A stretch of 6,969 nt of DNA from Phycisphaerae bacterium. Lineage in GTDB: Bacteria; Planctomycetota; Phycisphaerae; Sedimentisphaerales; Anaerobacaceae. The stretch lies in contig JAUVYZ010000107.1 in the NCBI GenBank assembly GCA_030602845.1, positions 1 through 6,969 of the forward strand. The letters are read 5' to 3'. The notes beneath the pieces are model-generated. The model made no database searches. It was given only the letters and a program-made list of their open reading frames with translations, and was not told the DNA's origin. Positions within the stretch are counted from its first letter, which is position 1, and each line of letters opens with the position of its first letter. Shown in pieces: positions 4,193 to 6,969 of the stretch. Position numbers and translations under genes: made by a program.

Positions 4193-6748
4193 TTAGGTGA
4201 TTATGCTTACTATTCTTGGTTTAACAACGATGATTTTCTTTGGCTCTTTACCGGCCATAGCGGCAATTACCTTTTTGCTGCCGAGCGCTTTTTGTTTTAT
4301 CTGCTCTTCGTCCGCCTCGGCAGCAACGACTATTCTGTCCTTTATTTTTCCGTTGACCTGCACCGCCAGTTCAATCTCTTTTTCCTTGATGAGTTCCCTG
4401 TCGTATTCAGGCCAGGGCTCATAAGCTACGGTATCGGTATGGCCCAATTTATCCCGGAGTTCCTCAGCAATATGAGGTGCGAACGGAGCAAGAATCAGAA
4501 CAAATTTCTCGACGACCGACTTTGGCCTGATTTCTCGTTGGCCCAGGTGATTTACAAAAATCATCATCGCGCTTATCGCCGTGTTGAATCTGAAATTTTC
4601 TATATCATCGCCGACCTTTTTTATCGTCTGATTCAACAGTCTAACTGTCGCTTCGCCTGCTTGGGCTTCTTTCACCGCCTCGGCAAGCTCGCCTGTATCC
4701 TCGTCAACAATCACTCGCCAGGCCTTCTGCAAAAACCGGTGCACGCCCTCCACCCCTTGCATACTCCAGGGCTTAATCGCCTCCAGAGGCCCCATAAACA
4801 TTTCATAAAGCCGCATCGAATCGGCACCATAATTGGTAATGACCTTATCGGGGTTGATTACATTGCCGCGGGACTTGCTCATCTTCTGGCCGTCTTCGCC
4901 GAGAATCATTCCCTGATTGACAAGCTTCTTAAACGGCTCTTTGGTACTAACATAGCCCAGGTCATAGAGAAGCTTATGCCAGAATCGCGAATACAAAAGG
5001 TGCAGCACCGCATGTTCGGCGCCGCCGATATACAAATCAACGGGCATCCAGTATTTTTCCTTTTCCGCGTCCCAGCTTCGCCGATTATTATCCGGGTCAA
5101 GGTATCGCAGATAATACCAGCAGCTGCCCGCCCATTGCGGCATTGTGTTTGTTTCGCGTTTCGCTTTTGAGCCATCGGCCAATGTTAGACTTACCCAATC
5201 GTCAATATTGGCTAACGGTGATTCGCCTGTCCCTGCCGGCTTATAGTTTTCAACGACCGGCAGCTCTAAAGGCAAATCTTCTTCCGAAAGCCCGATGATG
5301 CGGCCATCTTCGGTATGCAAAATCGGGAACGGCTCGCCCCAATAACGTTGCCTGCTGAAAAGCCAGTCACGCAGCTTATAATTGACAGCTTTTCTCCCAA
5401 GTCCCCTTTCACTAAGCCAGTTTGTAATCTGCTCCTTGAATTCAGCCGTTGGCAGACCGTCAAACTGCCCGCTGTTAATTGCCTTGCCGTCTCCTACAAA
5501 GCACAATTCCCCTTTTTTCACCAAATCGGCCTGCTGCTTGTCATCAGGTTCAACGACCGGGATAATCGGCAGGTCAAATTCTTTTGCGAATTCGAAGTCC
5601 CTTTCATCGTGGGCCGGCACCGCCATAATCGCACCGGTGCCGTAGCTTATCAAAACATAATCGCTTATCCAGATTGGAATCTTTTCGTTGTTGGCCGGAT
5701 TTATTGCGTAAGCGCCTGTAAAAACACCGGTCTTTTCTTTTGCCAAATCGGTTCTATCCAAATCACTTTTACGCGCCGCCTGTTCACGATACTTTTCAAC
5801 CGCTTCTCTATGCTCATCAGTTGTAATCATATCTACGACGTCAAGCTCAGGTGCAAATACCATATCGGTTGCACCGAACAGGGTATCCGGGCGGGTTGTA
5901 AACACCAAAAGGTCCCAGTCGCAATTTTCTATTTCAAATTTGACTTCCGCTCCGATGCTCTTACCTATCCAATCGATTTGCAACTTCTTTATCGACTCCG
6001 GCCAGTCCACTTCAGCTAAATCATCGAGCAGTCTTTCAGCATATTTCGTTATTCGCAGCATCCACTGCCGCATCGGCTTTCTGATTACAGGATGCCCGCC
6101 GCGCTCGCTAAGGCCGCCGATTATCTCCTCATTTGCCAGGACCGTCCCGAGCGCCGGACACCAGTTGACGGGTACTTCATCCTCATAAGCAAGACGATGG
6201 CCATCTATGTACCGGCGTTTTTCATTTTCGCTCAGGCCTTCGGGAATAGAAAGTTGTTCTATCGGTTTTGCTTTCTGCTCGGTCTCATCAAAATAGCTGT
6301 TAAAGAATTTCAGAAATATCCATTGCGTCCACCTGTAATAATTCGGGTCGGTTGTATTAACTTCCCGGTCCCAGTCATAGCTGAATCCAAGTGACTCGAT
6401 TTGCCTGCGCATACTCTCGATGTTTCTTTGCGTGGTCTCTGCAGGGTGCGTGCCGGTCTCAACGGCATACTGTTCTGCCGGCAGGCCGAATGCGTCCCAG
6501 CCCATAGGGTGCAGGACATTAAATCCTTTCATTCGCTTATACCGGGCGACTATATCGCTTGCGGTATAACCTTCCGGATGGCCAACATGCAGACCGGCAG
6601 CGCTGGGGTAAGGAAACATATCCAGCACGTAATATTTGGGCCTGGAATCATCGCAGTCGTTTGCTTTGAATGTTTTACGCTCTTTCCACAACTGCTGCCA
6701 TTTTTTTTCTATTGCATTGAAGTTGTAGCCGCCCTTTTTCACGTTCAT
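4193..6748 (-). CDS. leuS: Leucyl-tRNA synthetase
   Basis: Class I aminoacyl-tRNA synthetase that charges tRNA-Leu in the cytoplasm. It has 851 residues, normal for bacterial LeuRS. Seen in order: the Rossmann catalytic core with HVGH (54-57, the HIGH motif); the CP1 editing domain with TTRPDT (284-289, threonine-rich region) and GTGAIMAVPAHDERD (370-384), where D384 matches the conserved editing Asp that binds the mischarged amino group; the second half of the core with KMSKS (622-626); the anticodon-binding helical domain (about 665-770); and a C-terminal domain ending in KIIVVKPRIV. The connective segment 197-228 has only C197 and lacks the cysteine set of the E. coli zinc module. I chose the ATG at 6748 because AGGGAGG lies 11 nt upstream and the homologous N-terminus (Y-N-F-N-A-I-E-K-K-W) starts just after it. 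The frame stays open to an ATG at 6952, but those 68 extra residues overlap a zinc-ribbon gene in another frame and look non-native. Confidence 0.97.
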   Translation of the reverse strand: MNVKKGGYNFNAIEKKWQQLWKERKTFKANDCDDSRPKYYVLDMFPYPSAAGLHVGHPEGYTASDIVARYKRMKGFNVLHPMGWDAFGLPAEQYAVETGTHPAETTQRNIESMRRQIESLGFSYDWDREVNTTDPNYYRWTQWIFLKFFNSYFDETEQKAKPIEQLSIPEGLSENEKRRYIDGHRLAYEDEVPVNWCPALGTVLANEEIIGGLSERGGHPVIRKPMRQWMLRITKYAERLLDDLAEVDWPESIKKLQIDWIGKSIGAEVKFEIENCDWDLLVFTTRPDTLFGATDMVFAPELDVVDMITTDEHREAVEKYREQAARKSDLDRTDLAKEKTGVFTGAYAINPANNEKIPIWISDYVLISYGTGAIMAVPAHDERDFEFAKEFDLPIIPVVEPDDKQQADLVKKGELCFVGDGKAINSGQFDGLPTAEFKEQITNWLSERGLGRKAVNYKLRDWLFSRQRYWGEPFPILHTEDGRIIGLSEEDLPLELPVVENYKPAGTGESPLANIDDWVSLTLADGSKAKRETNTMPQWAGSCWYYLRYLDPDNNRRSWDAEKEKYWMPVDLYIGGAEHAVLHLLYSRFWHKLLYDLGYVSTKEPFKKLVNQGMILGEDGQKMSKSRGNVINPDKVITNYGADSMRLYEMFMGPLEAIKPWSMQGVEGVHRFLQKAWRVIVDEDTGELAEAVKEAQAGEATVRLLNQTIKKVGDDIENFRFNTAISAMMIFVNHLGQREIRPKSVVEKFVLILAPFAPHIAEELRDKLGHTDTVAYEPWPEYDRELIKEKEIELAVQVNGKIKDRIVVAAEADEEQIKQKALGSKKVIAAMAGKEPKKIIVVKPRIVSIIT

Positions 6749-6759
6749 CCGTTTTTTTG

Positions 6760-6766
6760 CCTCCCT
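6760..6766 (-). promoter_or_regulatory. Shine-Dalgarno site deciding the leuS start
   Basis: On the minus strand AGGGAGG is followed by an 11-nt A-rich spacer and the ATG at 6748. The spacing is a little long, but the motif is strong and lies in the 37-nt gap after the upstream zinc-ribbon stop. It supports the short leuS start over the 68-codon longer one. Confidence 0.7.
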
Positions 6767-6785
6767 GTGGCTCAGCTCCGAATTC

Positions 6786-6969
6786 TTAATCTCCCGTATA
6801 TGGGCAACTATTATCGCTGCACCCCTGGCAGCGCTTCGAGTCGCCCGCCTTGACGCCGGGCGCGAATACAGAGAACTGCTTCTCCAACTTTTTGCTGCCG
6901 CAGTAAGCACACCTTCTCCCCGGTCTGCTGCCGGAGTTTTCCAGAAACTCATTTATCTTGCCGCACTTA
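6786..6969 (-). CDS. FmdB-type zinc-ribbon protein, C-terminal part
   Basis: Sixty C-terminal residues read from 6968 to the TAA at 6788-6786. The N-terminus lies beyond the window edge. The visible part starts at a KCG that I take as the second half of the first CxxC. It continues with CAYC (residues 20-23 of the visible part) as the second CxxC of a zinc ribbon, then KKLEKQFSVFAPG, and ends with a Cys-rich tail, C47-x2-C50-x4-C55-P-Y. This layout fits the FmdB / putative regulatory protein zinc-ribbon family: small proteins of roughly 65-110 residues that usually start MPxYxYxC. Their function is poorly known, and regulatory or metal-related roles have been proposed. It sits 37 nt upstream of leuS on the same strand, so co-transcription is likely. 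It occupies a different frame from the long open frame extending leuS, and its clear cysteine pattern shows it is the real gene there. Confidence 0.75.
   Translation of the reverse strand, partial: KCGKINEFLENSGSRPGRRCAYCGSKKLEKQFSVFAPGVKAGDSKRCQGCSDNSCPYTGD

Noticed and set aside
4292..5170. 292-codon plus-strand open frame within leuS
   Set aside because: Antisense to the strongly conserved LeuRS coding sequence. The translation has no recognisable motif.
5315..6019. 234-codon plus-strand open frame within leuS
   Set aside because: Also a complementary-strand shadow of leuS, with no domain or ribosome binding site support.
6749..6952. Long form of leuS starting at the ATG at 6952
   Set aside because: The extra 68 residues are not LeuRS-like, overlap a credible zinc-ribbon gene in another frame, and a better SD-supported start exists at 6748.
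1..6969. CRISPR array, tRNA or rRNA genes, riboswitch, intact insertion sequence, toxin-antitoxin or defence module
   Set aside because: I saw no evenly spaced repeat-spacer units, no tRNA-like cloverleaf, no transposase or integrase motifs, and no paired small ORFs with such signatures on either strand. Nearly all of the window is filled by housekeeping or metabolic genes.

Overview
The window reads as a piece of a chromosome (or metagenome contig) from a Gram-negative-type bacterium. My best guess is a planctomycete of the Phycisphaerae / Sedimentisphaerales kind. The reasons are circumstantial: the LeuRS sequence type (a cysteine-poor 'SERGGHPVIRKPMRQW' connective segment, which I associate with Planctomycetota and Bacteroidota), a Tat-exported Gfo/Idh/MocA oxidoreductase of the sort greatly expanded in planctomycetes, a Kdo (LPS) biosynthesis gene, and several genes without a clear Shine-Dalgarno sequence. 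No rRNA or other phylogenetic marker is present to settle this.

Layout. Bases 1-207 are non-coding as far as I can tell. They begin with a degenerate GCAGAG-type short repeat and end with a strong ribosome binding site. Bases 208-1569 (+ strand) encode a secreted Gfo/Idh/MocA-family oxidoreductase, and this stretch is visibly more GC-rich than the rest. A 120-bp convergent spacer (1570-1689) contains a nested inverted/direct repeat. Everything to the right is on the minus strand. In transcription order it is: the C-terminal part of an FmdB-type zinc-ribbon protein (runs off the window at 6969), leuS (leucyl-tRNA synthetase), a CYTH / class IV adenylate-cyclase-like protein, a diacylglycerol-kinase-family lipid kinase, a 126-bp AT-rich repetitive spacer, and kdsA (Kdo-8-phosphate synthase).

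How the genes fit together. The spacings zinc ribbon-37 bp-leuS-20 bp-CYTH-2 bp-lipid kinase suggest one transcription unit. kdsA may be its last member or may have its own promoter in the AT-rich spacer. KdsA feeds LPS inner-core synthesis and the lipid kinase probably acts on membrane lipid, so the distal half has an envelope flavour. The CYTH protein binds a triphosphate substrate and could be either an adenylate cyclase or a triphosphatase. The oxidoreductase is convergent to this cluster and looks functionally unrelated.

I did not find a convincing undescribed system, CRISPR array, RNA gene or intact mobile element. The points most worth a second look are the intergenic repeats, the composition shift at the oxidoreductase, the CYTH-lipid kinase pairing, and the zinc-ribbon gene that is masked if leuS is called from its longest open frame.
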